NCBI GenBank assembly: GCA_012295275.1
Contig: CM022673.1
Span: forward strand, 24,988,261-25,052,260
Reading direction: 5' to 3'
Source: Chrysomallon squamiferum
Taxonomy: Eukaryota > Mollusca > Gastropoda > Neomphalida > Peltospiridae
Length of the DNA: 64,000 bases
This document shows positions 26,466 to 38,309 of the stretch, piece by piece. The notes beneath the pieces are model-generated. The model saw nothing but the letters and a program-made list of their open reading frames with translations, had not been told where the DNA came from and searched no databases. The translations under genes and the position numbers were made by a program. Within the stretch, counting starts at the first letter, position 1, and each line of letters begins with the position of its first letter.

Positions 26466-26735
26466 TAAAATCAGGAATACATAGGTAACTATATGGAAGT
26501 TAATATTCATATTAAAATTATGTTAGATCAGGAATACATAGATAACTATATGAAAGTTAATATTCATATTAAAATTAAGTAAAATCAGGAATACATAGGT
26601 AACTATATGGAAGTCACTATTCATATTAAAATTATGTTAGATCAAGAATACATAGGTAACTATATGGAAGTCAATATTCATATTAAAATTATGTAACATC
26701 AGGAATAGGCAGGTAAGTGTGTGGAAGGTACTGAC
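26466..26735. repeat. 57-bp tandem repeat ending at a splice donor
   Basis: Five copies start at 26466, 26523, 26580, 26637 and 26694, an exact 57-base spacing; each contains atcaggaatac (or a variant) and taactatatg. The fifth copy is diverged (aggaataggcaggtaagtg) and runs up to the donor of the exon ending at 26736. Confidence 0.95.
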
Positions 26736-27266
26736 CTGGTGGTTGAATGGTTTTCTGGTTGTTCGTGCCCGCGAGTCTGAGTTTGACCTGGCTCTGAACT
26801 TGCTCATGAACTGCTCCACGCTGGTAGGAGGTCCAGACTTGTGTCGGTTCCGGTCCCCAGCAGCAGCATCCATCATCTGCCCTTCTAGGATCTGACCCAT
26901 GGGTGTGAGGGGCTCGTTTGGACCCCTAGGGACCATGAGCGAGGTATTCAAGCCCTGGGAGTTGAGCACCGACTCGTCCATTGACCGGTCCAGCGAGACG
27001 GACGCCGATTTCTTACCCGGCTTCTTCATCCCCGAGACGTCCGATTTAGACCGAGGACGAAAAGTGTCAAAGAAAGTCTTCACTTTCGACTGGGAAGGCG
27101 AGTTTCCCTTCCCATCGTCCCCTGAGGCTTTCCTCTGTTTCGACTTGCTCGTGAATAATCCCTTCAGTCCAGTCGAACCAGACCTCGGTCGGAACTCGTG
27201 GTCAACATCCATTACATTGCCATCCACGTCAGAGTCCAACAATGGCATTGCAAAGGCACTTAGATC
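26736..27266 (-). CDS. PRKAG2: AMPK gamma-2 type long N-terminal exon
   Basis: A 531-bp exon, phase 0 at both ends, with acceptor tttttcactttcag and donor CAG/gtcagt, encoding 177 residues. It opens DLSAFAMPLLDSDVDG; human long gamma-2 reads DLSSFAMPLLDGDLEG here, which fixes the family and suggests this N-terminal domain is ancient. The remainder is basic, Ser-rich and probably disordered. A short motif FR-x-RS-x-S occurs three times, at residues 25-31, 69-75 and 157-163, each fitting R-x-R-x-x-S for AGC kinases and resembling 14-3-3 sites; RKAS at 45-48 is a PKA-type site. The vertebrate protein also repeats FxR/S motifs in this region. The internal ATG at 27248 could serve a transcript with a non-coding upstream exon. 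The exon is clearly richer in GC than its surroundings. Confidence 0.95.
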
Positions 27267-28703
27267 CTGAAAGTGAAAAAAAAAATGTTTTAATTATTTT
27301 TTAAATGCAATGTGCAAGCTTTGAAGGGTCGTTTTCAATTTTAATATTTTAGTATTATTATTATTATTATTACGATTTTGGGTTTTTTTTTTTTTTTTTG
27401 CTTATTTACTGATTAGTTCATTTAGGAAAGTAAATAAAAAAAATTAAAAAATTAATGAATTATTTGTTTTATTATTATTATTATTATTACTATTTATTTA
27501 TTATTATTTTTGTTGTTGTTGTTGTTGGTTATTACTGATTAGTTCATTTAGGAAAGTAAAAAAAAAACTAAATTATAAAATATTTTTAATATTCTTTTGA
27601 ACAACATTTCAAGCTTTTGTTAAAGTTTCAGGTAAATTAACAGAACTATTTTACACACAGAAAATAACAAATAAAAAATAATAAACAGAGTAAAATACAT
27701 GTAATCATTTCTTAATTCATTTTATAATTGGACTCAAATATGACAGGCAATTCCAGAAAATTAATTAGAAAAATGTGTATTTATTTCTTCAGTTTTGTAA
27801 TTTATATAATTCATGCATTAGAAAGGGGCTTTCTACAATAAACAAATCATTCAGCTGAATCTACAAATAAAATAACAATTAACAAAGAAACTTCTCATAA
27901 ATTCACAAAATATACAGTAAATTCACAAATCAGTATGGTAGGTTTTTCCACAAATACACAAATGTGGAAAACCAAGACAACGAAGTGTCAGTTCTGCAAC
28001 AAGTAACAGTTTAAGAAATAATGTAACAGTTTAATAAATACAAATACACAGCCATTTTACAAATAAAGAATGCAGTCTAATTCCAAATGCATCAGTGACT
28101 TTATAAACATACACGTAAAGAGTATTTTTACAAAAAGGAGTGTCCTAGCTATGTACTGCTTGAAGAAATAATGTGTCAGATTACAAGTGAATTCTCATAA
28201 ACACAGAGATATATGACAATTCTGTTTTCAACTCAACTTTCATAAACGTATTGAATGATTTTACAAATCTGACAAAGATGCAATTTAACACTTAACAGAA
28301 GAGTGAATTCCCTATAAACAGAAAAAGAAAGTAATTTTACAAATCAGGTAAGCATAATTCTGCTTTCAATAAATCAGTGAATTTCCCATAAACAAACAAA
28401 TAGAAAGTAATTTCCCAAATCAGGATGGTATACAATTCACCACTTAACCGATAAGTAAATTTCCTATAAAGAAATAAACAGAAATTTCCCAAAACAGGTA
28501 AAAGTACCTAATCAATACCTAATTAATCAGTAAACTTCCCATAAACCTATAAACAAAGAGAAGTCACTTCACAGATCGGATGAGTACAATTTAACACTTA
28601 ACAGGTCCATGAATTTTCCCATAAACATGAAGTAGAAAGTGATTTGACAAAATCAGGGGCTAATTCAGTAAGTCACTGTTGAAATAAAGTGGCATTAAGT
28701 CAC
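27267..28703 (-). other. Intron immediately upstream of the long AMPK gamma exon
   Basis: AT-rich intron of 1,437 bases with ATT runs near 27354-27372 and 27474-27500, a GTT run near 27511-27525 and a decayed 70-80 bp repeat at 27890-28665. No exon seen. Confidence 0.65.
27890..28665. repeat. Decayed repeat of 70-80 bp
   Basis: Phrases such as gtgaatttcccataaac, agaaagtaatttcccaaatc and acaatttaacacttaac recur at roughly 70-80 base intervals with heavy divergence. It fills most of the intron between 27267 and 28703. Confidence 0.75.
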
Positions 28704-28748
28704 CTGTAGATGTCTGACGAGTTCTGTTTTGAGAACGTTGAAAGCCAT
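28704..28748 (-). CDS. PRKAG2: Alternative first coding exon feeding the long AMPK gamma exon
   Basis: Minus-strand ATG at 28748 with a strong start context (AGC before, G after) opens 15 codons, MAFNVLKTELVRHLQ, ending exactly at a CAG/gtgact donor in phase 0. That is the phase the exon at 26736-27266 needs, 1.4 kb downstream, giving ...VRHLQ-DLSAFAMPLLD. The same frame stays open for some distance upstream of the ATG, so the start is not absolutely fixed. No homology is recognised for these 15 residues; the call rests on donor, phase, start context and position. With this start the protein would have 298 residues before leaving the window. Confidence 0.62.
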
Positions 28749-29423
28749 GCTGAAAGGACTCCGGTGCCACAAAGTAAACAAACAAACTCTAGTACTTTCT
28801 TTGATCAGATTTATCAGCTCTTATCAAAAACACTCAGCAAATCCACCTTACCTCGGTCACTCACCTTTCTGACCTGGTCAAAACACAATGACCACATTTT
28901 GGTAAATGTCCAGTGTTTTACCAAAGAGGTTCCTATAATTAACTTATTTTTTCCCCCACCACCACCACCAAATCTGACTTTGCCAGTATTATTTGATCTA
29001 CATATTTATTATTTATTATATAATACTTTTATTTATAATACAAGCTTATTTGACTGACTGTTCAATGACACTATGACCTCTTTTATTATTAATACTGAAC
29101 TGTTTTCAGACCTGCATATTAAGCTACATTATTTTTGCTAATTATTTATTTCATTAGTAATGGTCTGCACATATTCTTTGCTGTGAGTGAATTTTTTTAT
29201 TTATCAAAAACAACCCAAACAAACAAGGGACAGATGGATGAATGCAAGGAGGAAATTACAGCTGTTTTAATTCCTTGGAAATCGTGTTGTGGGAGATAAA
29301 AAAGCAAACAAATGAATGTTTGCACTGGCTTGTTAGGTAAGAGCAAATGGAGAAATACTTGTGAAAGGTCAGCAGGATCTCCTGATGTGTCAGAGACAGA
29401 AATAACTGAACTTGTACTTCAAC

Positions 29424-29998
29424 AACCACTGGTAACATGTTTCACATATCAAACACTAACAACCACTGGTAACACGTTTCACATATCAAACACTGACAAC
29501 CACTGGTAACACTTTTCACATATCAAACACTAACAACCAGTGGTAACACATTTCATATATCAAACACTGACAACCACTGGTAACACTTTTCACATATCAA
29601 ACACTGACAACCACTGGTAACACTTTTCACATATCAAACACTGACAACCACTGGTAACACTTTTCACATATCAAACACTGACAACCACTGGTAACACTTT
29701 TCACATATCAAACACTGCAACCACCGGTAACACATTTCACACATCAGACATTGTCAGCCAGTGGTAACACATTTCACACATCAGACACTGACAGCCAGTG
29801 GTAACACTTTTCACATATCAAACACTGCAACCACTGGTAACACTTTTCACATATCAGACACTGTCAGCCACTATTAACACATTTCACACATCAGACATTG
29901 TCAGCCAGTGGTAACACATTTCACATATCAAACACTGACAGCCAGTGGTAACACATTTCACACATCAGACATTGTCAGCCAGTGGTAACACATTTCTC
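29424..29998. repeat. 37-bp minisatellite, about 15 copies
   Basis: Copies start at 29424, 29461, 29498 and so on, each with aaccactggtaacac and ttcacatatcaaacactga. Later copies change ccactgg to ccagtgg, and atatcaaac to acatcagac. There are no non-repeated spacers. Confidence 0.96.
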
Positions 29999-30912
29999 AT
30001 ATTGTTAAAGATTATTCGTACACTGGATTAAGATTACTTTCTGTTTTGGATTAACAGTTTTAGAAAATTTTAACTTCAGAGGAAGGATATTGATATGTGT
30101 GTGACCTGAAAACCATATTGTATCTGTTGATTACACAGCCTACAGCTGCAAGATTATTAATATTCCATATCACTTCTCTCTATGACATTTTCCTATCATT
30201 TCAGCTACATATGAAAAAATGAAAATGAAGAAAGTTTATAAACTAAAATGTATTTTAGTCACTATTAATACAAATACACTGTCACCTAAAACATCCACAG
30301 AACACCCTGAAAACACAACAGACACATTCAAAAAACAAAACAAAAAAACACACCATAAACAATGACATTATTTGTGAAACTAAAACTGTACAGATGGTTT
30401 CAAAACTGTCTGTATTCAAATACCTGATGAATAGAACTATTAAGCTGCATTTTTTTTTTAATTCAAACACAATCAAATCTTATATTAAGCTGAAATGTGC
30501 TATTCTTTCAATTGTTCTGTAGATAACAGGTGTGCATGGATTCACTGACAATACTTTTGAAGGACTAGCTGTATATAAGTGTTATGTGTTTTTAATATCA
30601 GACAATGATAAATCATGAACGTTGGTTGTAAAAATACAAATACATGATAAATGCTACTGAAGCTCTGCTAAATGATATTTACTTATTTATTGATCCTAAA
30701 GGTGACATTAGAAATATTTTATGTAGTTTCATAATATGTGCTAAAAGTGCAGATACAAACACACAATTATATACACATATACATACGTACATTCATACAT
30801 ACATATATACACACACAGATATATACATTAAATATGTATGTTATTTTATGTGATTCGAACTAAACCATAGAACGACTTCATTACACTAACATTTTTAAAA
30901 CACAAAAGCTGT

Positions 30913-30943
<31 letters not shown>

Positions 30944-31008
30944 TAATAATAATAAAAATTGTAATAATAATAATAATAAAAATTGTAATAATAATAATAA
31001 TAAAAATC

Positions 31009-31062
<54 letters not shown>
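30913..31062. repeat. AAT trinucleotide repeat, interrupted
   Basis: AAT units broken by aaaattgt and aaaatcgt blocks. It gives a spurious poly-leucine ORF on the minus strand. Confidence 0.95.
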
Positions 31063-31063
<1 letters not shown>

Positions 31064-31406
31064 CATATATTCAACTGAGGTAAATGTTATTGATTCTATC
31101 AGACAAATGGCTGTATGCAGATACGTTAGAGTCACAATGAACGTCAAAACAGACATTTCAGCTGACATTAATTATTAGTAATTTGACAGTAGGAGGTTGG
31201 ATGTAAAAATTGATGGATAAAAGAACAAATAAAAAAAATAGACTTGAAAACTGACATCAATATTAGTAATTTGGTTTGTTCAGGATAGAAATGTAAATAT
31301 AAAAGAAGAAATTTAAAATAAAAAAAATGAGCTGAAACGAGAATTAATTATCTTAATTTTGTTACTGATATCAAGAAGTGTAGTATTCAAATCTTTATCA
31401 GGTATA

Positions 31407-31563
<157 letters not shown>

Positions 31564-31730
31564 CAATAATTATTATCATTATTATTATATTTAAAGAAAA
31601 ATATGCCAAGGAAAATGCGTTCTTAAATCAGAAATGATATGGGTCACCTTGTAATTGGAGAACTTCAGCACATAAATTAAGACAGCTGGCCTAATTTGTT
31701 CACGTCAGATAATTTATGTTTTTTTTTTAC

Positions 31731-31880
31731 CTGCACAGAACTCTTTTTCTCTCTCGCGGTGACACAACTGCTGAAGCACTGACACAGCATCACTGTCGTC
31801 AGCTTGACGTCTGCTTGCAACACTGTACTGACAGACGTCACCCGTGATATTCTCGAATCCACATTCAACTGTTCCTTCAT
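31731..31880 (-). CDS. PRKAG2: Possible alternative first coding exon of AMPK gamma, 50 residues
   Basis: An open frame from ATG at 31880 runs 50 codons (MKEQLNVDSRISRVTSVSTV..., ending REKKSSVQ) into the donor CAG/gtaaaa in phase 0, compatible with the exon at 26736-27266. The stretch is conspicuously richer in CpG than its surroundings and contains two GACGTC cores. An in-frame TGA lies about 50 bases upstream of the ATG. I see no similarity to a known protein, and the ORF could equally be 5' UTR, with translation starting at the internal ATG at 27248. The composition argues that the segment is functional (exon or promoter) more strongly than that it is translated. Confidence 0.42.
31780..31850. 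promoter_or_regulatory. Pair of CRE-like GACGTC elements
   Basis: Two near-matches to the cAMP response element TGACGTCA lie about 30 bases apart: ttgacgtctg at 31804-31813 and agacgtcacc at 31833-31842. Each matches 7 of 8 bases. They sit inside a CpG-rich pocket that also carries the candidate exon 31731-31880. CREB/ATF-type control of an energy-sensor gene would make sense, but this is inference from short words. Confidence 0.3.
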
Positions 31881-32014
31881 GTCGCTTTTTAACTCCACAT
31901 TATTTTCTCACTATCCAAGTTTGCAACAAAACAAAAATTTGCCTAGTATATATCACTGTTCTGTGATTTATTCCACCGAGAGGGTAAGCAGAAAGCATGT
32001 CAAGCTTCTCTCAT

Positions 32015-32054
<40 letters not shown>

Positions 32055-35000
32055 ATATATATATATTTTTATCAACGTATAAAAACACGCAATACGCCAG
32101 CAGTGTAGAAACAGGAATCTCTCGTGGTTAGAAATAAATTGTGCAATCTGGGTTTACAGTGTAGAGGGAGGACATGCACTTTTGTTTACACTGGTCAAAG
32201 TGGAGAGAAGATCCTAACCCTGGCTCTCGGATTGGATAACTAACCCAGTCAGATTCACTGGTGGTTCGAAATCTTTTTAACTTTTGACATATATAAAAAA
32301 AAAAAAAAAAAAAAATTAAACGTAGAACACACACAAGATTTTTAAAGTTTGATGGTAAAGGATAAGCAGTAAAAAAAAAAAAAAAAAAAACCACTGTAAT
32401 TCTAGAAGATAATTCTCTATTGGTATTACATGTTTTCCCTGACAGGGGAAAAAAAAGGAGTGAATATTGTTTTGTTAACCGTGAGCAAAGGTCAAGGCTG
32501 CCAGCCCTCAAGTGTCTGAGATAAAACTGTCAGGTAAGATAAGGAGACACTGATTACATAATGCTACACTTGAAGTCATGAGTGAAAATGTACACACACA
32601 GTCCAATCAAAGACAGCAGACATCAATACATTACAGACAGATACCTGCACAGACCACTTTTTACTAAAAATTCAGAAAGGTACACATTGTTCTAACTTGA
32701 ATTGTCTGTTATCAGTTAGATGAAGTCAGAAAAACATTGTCAGTAATTGTTTTGTTTTTTTAATCAGTATCTGGTATTTTTGGGTATGCACATTATAAGT
32801 AAACTAATAAATATTATTATAAATCAGAAAATGAAATGCTGATAACAGCTATGTATAGTGCAATCTTCTAAACACCGTATACCAGACATAAAAAAGAAAT
32901 CCTAAAATATAATTAATTCATTATGGTAATTATGAGTGTGACTGTGTCTATGACTAACATATATCTGCTATAACCCTACAAAAAATATCAGTAAACTGGA
33001 GGTTAAAACAACATCAAAAACAACAACAACAACCAAAAAAAGATAATCAATTAAAATATTATAAAACAGTACAGAAATAATAATCACTTATGTATTTAAG
33101 TCTGGTTTATCATGCATTTGTACTTTAACCCAAGAGGTCAAAAAAAGAAAGAAATTCTTATCATGAATATATTGGAGTCAAGCCATAACATTCATGTATT
33201 GTGACAAACAACAACGCTCTGAAGGTATGTTAGTACTGTAGTTAATAATTATTAAAATCAGGGATATATCTATTTTTAAATGACTTGTGTTTTATCTGAG
33301 AGGTTTAACAAACTAGAAATATTGTCTTCTGCCTAACAGGTGATGTATTGAAATTTATTTTAAAATTATAGATTATTAAAATGAATTTAATTTGCACACA
33401 AGATTACATTATCCATTTATGCAAATTAAATGTTTAAGAAAGTTTTTTTTTTTTTTTTAAATTCTGTGTTATGGAAATGAATGTTGTTATAAGGTTTTAA
33501 TTATTATCATGTATAATTTACATGACACAAAATATACATACATACATACATACATACATACATACACACAGACACACATTATAACTAGTGCATCAGGTAT
33601 CTCTATCTGTAAACAACTTTTAAAAATGGCCTTATGCGTTTGTATCAAATAATTTTAAAAACACATACAAACACAGAGCATATATAAACTTGCTTGAAAA
33701 ATAAAGATTAATATAAATGAAATCAAATGTAAAACTAAGAGAAAAAAGAACTTTTACAGTTTAAATTTTTTTTATTATCATTAATACTTTGTCTGTGTGT
33801 GTTTGAGAGAGAACCTATCAGAATAACAAATTATTTTTTTTATTTTTTTTATTATAGACATCATGTGATGACAAAATTGATTTTAAATGTTAGGAAACAT
33901 TTTTATTTGAATCATATCCAAATCTATAGTCTGTTTGGTACATTATACAAAACACCTAGTGAAACACACTTTAAAACTGTTTGGCATCATGACAATGTTA
34001 CCTGGCAACCAGCTGAAATCTTATGAACTCTAACATTCAGTGTTTGCACATCATTATTTTTTTTGTCTAGTGCATGTTATATCATGATCTGCAACCACTA
34101 ACAACAACAACACACACCTATGTCAAATTTAAGAATGCAAGTAGAGGGCAAAAGTACACTATATCCAAAACAACAATTTAAAAAAAAATATATAAATAAA
34201 AACACACACAAAAAAAACAACCAAATTTATATCATCATTTTTTAAGAAATAAAGTCACCTGTATAAGTATATATTTTTATACTGAACTTAAATTTGATGA
34301 AAGCTTTACTGAAATTAATTCTGCAAATTATGTGTTCTTTGGTGAAGATTTATAAAATTTGTTTTGTTAAATAATTTTGATGGTAAATATTACAGTTTTT
34401 GAAAGTTGGTTTGTAAATTTTCATATTCAAGATCAGAGGATAATAAAGTTAATAATGATCTACTATAATACCATCAGGATATAGTACTTTCCTTTTCTTC
34501 AGAAACTGATATTTCTAAATAAACAAACAGAAACAGATTTCAGCACTCATGCAAATACACAACTACTTGCAAGCATACAAACACGTGTATACATTCTCCC
34601 ACACATTCACACACACACACATCAGCAAAACTATACTTTATAATTAGTAATCTTATACCATACATTTCAGGTTTCATTTAAAAAAAAAAAAAAAAAAAAG
34701 TTGTGATTAGTCAAAAGTTGATGTCACTGATATATTATTATTTCATTCTGTCCATATAAATTGTCTGTAAACCAAAGGATAAAACAATTAACTTTTGAGT
34801 TTGAAAGCTGTCCAGCAAACATAATATATTATTCTTATTAACTGCAGGCAGTCTCAGATTTGTACAGTCGGAACGGTAAAACACTCTAATGTTTTAGAGT
34901 GCAGTTATGACTTCATTACTGCCTTAAAAGCTTTCTAGAAGAGAACATTTTATTTTTGTTATTATAATGATTTTATTTTTTCCCCCATTTGCTATTACAT

Positions 35001-35577
35001 CTATGAATTTATTCGAAAATTCTTCATGTACAATCTGTCAATTTGTCTATGCGATAATATACACAAATTGTAACATATGTTATAACTAGTTTGATTTTAC
35101 TAACTGAAAAGACAGGATTAAACAACAACAGCAAAAATAACATTCTAACATAACATATTTTGTAATGATTTACAACTTTAGTTTACTGAAAATACTTTAA
35201 TCTGATTAATGTTTGTTGATATATTTCATTTTGAAGAAAAAAAATTTTAAAAAAAAAAATTATATTATTATAAAATACTAGAAGAATATTTTTAAAAATT
35301 CCAACAGTGCAAGAATGAAACTAACAAAAATTTCAGCAAAATCAAACTGACTTAACAGACTTTGCCTGAAAAAAAAAAATAATAAAAAAAACATTTATTA
35401 AGATTTATCAAGGGAGATTAGTCTGTATAAACTAATCTTGTTGTGTATGGTTAATGTTTTGAAAGACTGAGCCTATACAGACTGTATTTAAGGACGTATA
35501 GGAAAACTGATGTAAGTAAATGAAAGGACACGTTCAGATACTGTTACACAAATACACACACACAAACACATACACAA

Positions 35578-35620
<43 letters not shown>

Positions 35621-37459
35621 CATATGAGAGAGAGAGAAAGAGAGATCATTAAACTAGCGAACACCTCCTTTTTTTCTTTTTCTTTCTATTCCTTTTATAC
35701 AAAAATCAACATTTGGGAATTCAGAACAAAAAAGCGACTTAAAATTATATAAAATCAAATACATGAAACGTGATCAGCAAATCTAACATCCTGACAAAAA
35801 GAAAAAAGAAAATAAAAAAATTATTAAAAAAAAGCAACTTGTGACATTTGCTAAGTATTCTGCTGCTGGTTGCTAACAGTGGGTTTCACGGTTTGTGTGG
35901 TTTTTGCTTCTAGCACAGTTTTATAGCATTAACTAGAAATAACACCACTCAAAGAGGCTGGATAAACCAAAATTGTAGAAATTACCACGAATCAAGAATA
36001 AAATGTGCTTCTATTTTAAGTTGCATTAAATTTTTATTTTTTTATTTTTTATATATTCTTTTTATTTTTTTGACAATTATTTTGGTTTGAAGCTGTAACA
36101 TTTGCGTGACTTCAGATTTGATAATATTCTATGCTTGCCAGAACTGTACTTAACACATGCACGCACGCAATGATCAGTACTTTATCTGACAGTTCTTATT
36201 GATTGTGTGTACAAACATTCATCTTTCAGAGGGTAACAATAAATAATTTTGTTTTTGCAACAAGTATGTAGGCAATGTAAACAATAACTATTTAAAAAAA
36301 ATAATAATAATAATAATAATAAAAATAAAATAATAAGGAAAAATAAGGAAAAAATAGAAAGGAAAAAACAGAAAAAAAAAAAAATAAAGAGAAAGAGAGA
36401 AACAAATCGTAGAAGAAGAAACAAGTGTAGGTGGAAATGGAAGGTAAGGTTACTGTTTGTGTGTTATATATATATATGTATACTCTGACACACACACATA
36501 TATATATGCTAGCAGATATTTATAAGGTACCCACCACCTCAAGCCAGACTGAAGAGATAAGAAAAGACTGTAAGAAACAACTGGTGTGTTCAGAAAACCA
36601 GAAAAAAAAAAAAAAAACTTATTCTTCACAGCTGTGTTCTCTGACATTGACTTCAGACATGAATTCTCAGTGCTCTTACTTTACTGTTCCATTATTGCAT
36701 CATCTTTCTTCTTCTACTAAATTAATCCATGCTAACTTGCCCCTCTAGATTTATTATTCTTGTAAGATACAATTCAATTCCAGCATTTGGTTTCAGGACA
36801 AATCCTGAAGAGACATGAGCAATTTTTTTTTTTTATCAACTTTCTTTGTAAACTTTACAGCTTAATTCCCATTAGAACCCAGAGTAATTTACAACTTATT
36901 TATCAGAGACAAATAAAAAGTTTGGATAAACAGAATGTCCCCATTTATTTATTAAATGACATTTAATTAATTAAATTAGCAGAATACTTGATTGTGTTAT
37001 ACTTCAGTCAGACAATGTAAAGAATGAAAACATTTAAATGTCAAATTTCTGTTTAGCTTCAGTGTCCCTTTACGACTTTGCAAAGGCCATAATTGCTGTG
37101 TCCTCCACCTTCTGCTGTTAGGTACACAGGAAAGAATCCTTGCTGGGTAAATTAATGTCTAGTGCAACAATCAAACATCAGTTGTCTTATTCTTGCATTT
37201 TATTATTATTATACAAAGCTCTGTGAATTATAATTATTAATGTTAAAATATATTAAAGATCCGTTATTAAATTGTTCATTCCTTTCACTGTCTAGTATTC
37301 ACTTTTCTGAAATAGATGTCTTGCTTTAACCTCAAGACAATGTGTGATTCTTGTTATCTAAAGTTCCACACAATACATATTCACAGCAGTGACCTCATGC
37401 AAACCCTTTATAAGAGATGGAAATGGAAATGGAAAAAAATTAACGTGCTAATCAGAGCA

Positions 37460-37625
37460 AGCTGTTGTGAAGCACGTCTGCGACGGGCACGCTTTCTGAC
37501 AGGTCAGCGGGCGCGTCCGTCGCAGAAAAGAGTTTTGGGTAGGGAAAAGAATGGATTCTCGCCACGATTGCAGGACACAAGGGAGTGTCCAGCATATCGG
37601 ATCGTAACGAGTCGGTACGGGTAAT
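37460..37625. other. CpG-dense, GC-rich patch
   Basis: About 165 bases with many CpG dinucleotides (cacgtctgcgacgggcacgc, agcgggcgcgtccgtcgcag) in otherwise very AT-rich sequence. Both strands have open frames across it, with no recognisable protein. It could be a promoter, a first non-coding exon or a young mobile-element fragment. No tRNA-type A and B boxes and no repeat boundary were identified. Confidence 0.6.
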
Positions 37626-38035
37626 AAGAGATAAAACATTTGGGTTTTTATAGTTAAATTATATTTAGAATTAAATTCATTTAAGAACATGTAAATTAGA
37701 TAAAACATGGCAGAAGAGTATATTACGCTACAGTAAACTGAAATTTAAAACCACATTCCAGATTCTGTAATTAATGAATTACTTTACAGTAAGTGCAAAT
37801 TTACTAATTTAATATTAATCTTTAAAAAAGTGAGTTTAAAGTGGATCAATCTTCTGCTTTTACAATGGATTTGTACTGTATATTACTGATAGCTCCAACA
37901 AACCAGAAACCATTAATAAAAAAAAAAAAAAAAAATTTAACTTTATAAAAATAGCAGACTATTCTGTAAAAAGTTCTTGTTAGATAAAAGCAATGAGCAC
38001 ACCAAAATAAATTGTTTTCATTAACATATACACAA

Positions 38036-38213
<178 letters not shown>

Positions 38214-38285
38214 GCTCACTCTCACTCTCTCTCTCACACACACACTCTCTCTCTCTCACACATACATACATACATACACACTTAC

Positions 38286-38309
38286 CTTTAATGACAAGAT
38301 ACATTTTCG
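38286..38309 (-). CDS. Weak candidate 24-bp microexon beside the CT tract
   Basis: Acceptor ttttattttatataatag and a strong donor (AAAG/gtaagtgt) enclose 24 bases, open in phase 0 (RKCILSLK). Downstream on the transcript the intron starts with the long CT/GA tract at 38041-38211. The sites are good but the exon is so short that chance is a serious alternative. Confidence 0.18.

Larger units (their letters stand above)
22663..26735 (-). other. Intron and flank between the long exon and the 22.4-kb exon
   Basis: The part nearest 22663-23200 is less AT-rich and is the expected promoter/leader of the alternative exon at 22429. The rest is intron with a three-copy repeat at 24567-24720, ATC/AAT runs near 25040-25215, GT runs near 25880-25940 and the 57-bp array at 26466-26735. 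The only exon-like item is the weak candidate at 23632. Confidence 0.6.

Noticed and set aside
26899-27270. 123-codon plus-strand ORF
   Set aside because: It is the antisense shadow of the long AMPK gamma exon, whose minus-strand frame has family similarity and correct splice sites.
29424-29998. Possible CRISPR array (regular 37-base spacing)
   Set aside because: Copies abut with no unique spacers, the surroundings are eukaryotic, and no cas gene is present. It is a minisatellite.
32240-32290. tRNA-like B box (ggtggttcgaaatc) followed by a T run
   Set aside because: No pairing T stem, no A box at the right distance and no acceptor stem; not a tRNA, and no SINE boundaries could be seen.
37316-37708. 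ORFs across the CpG-dense patch on both strands
   Set aside because: Arg/Cys-rich translations are what CpG-rich DNA yields in any frame; no homology or splice structure supports either.
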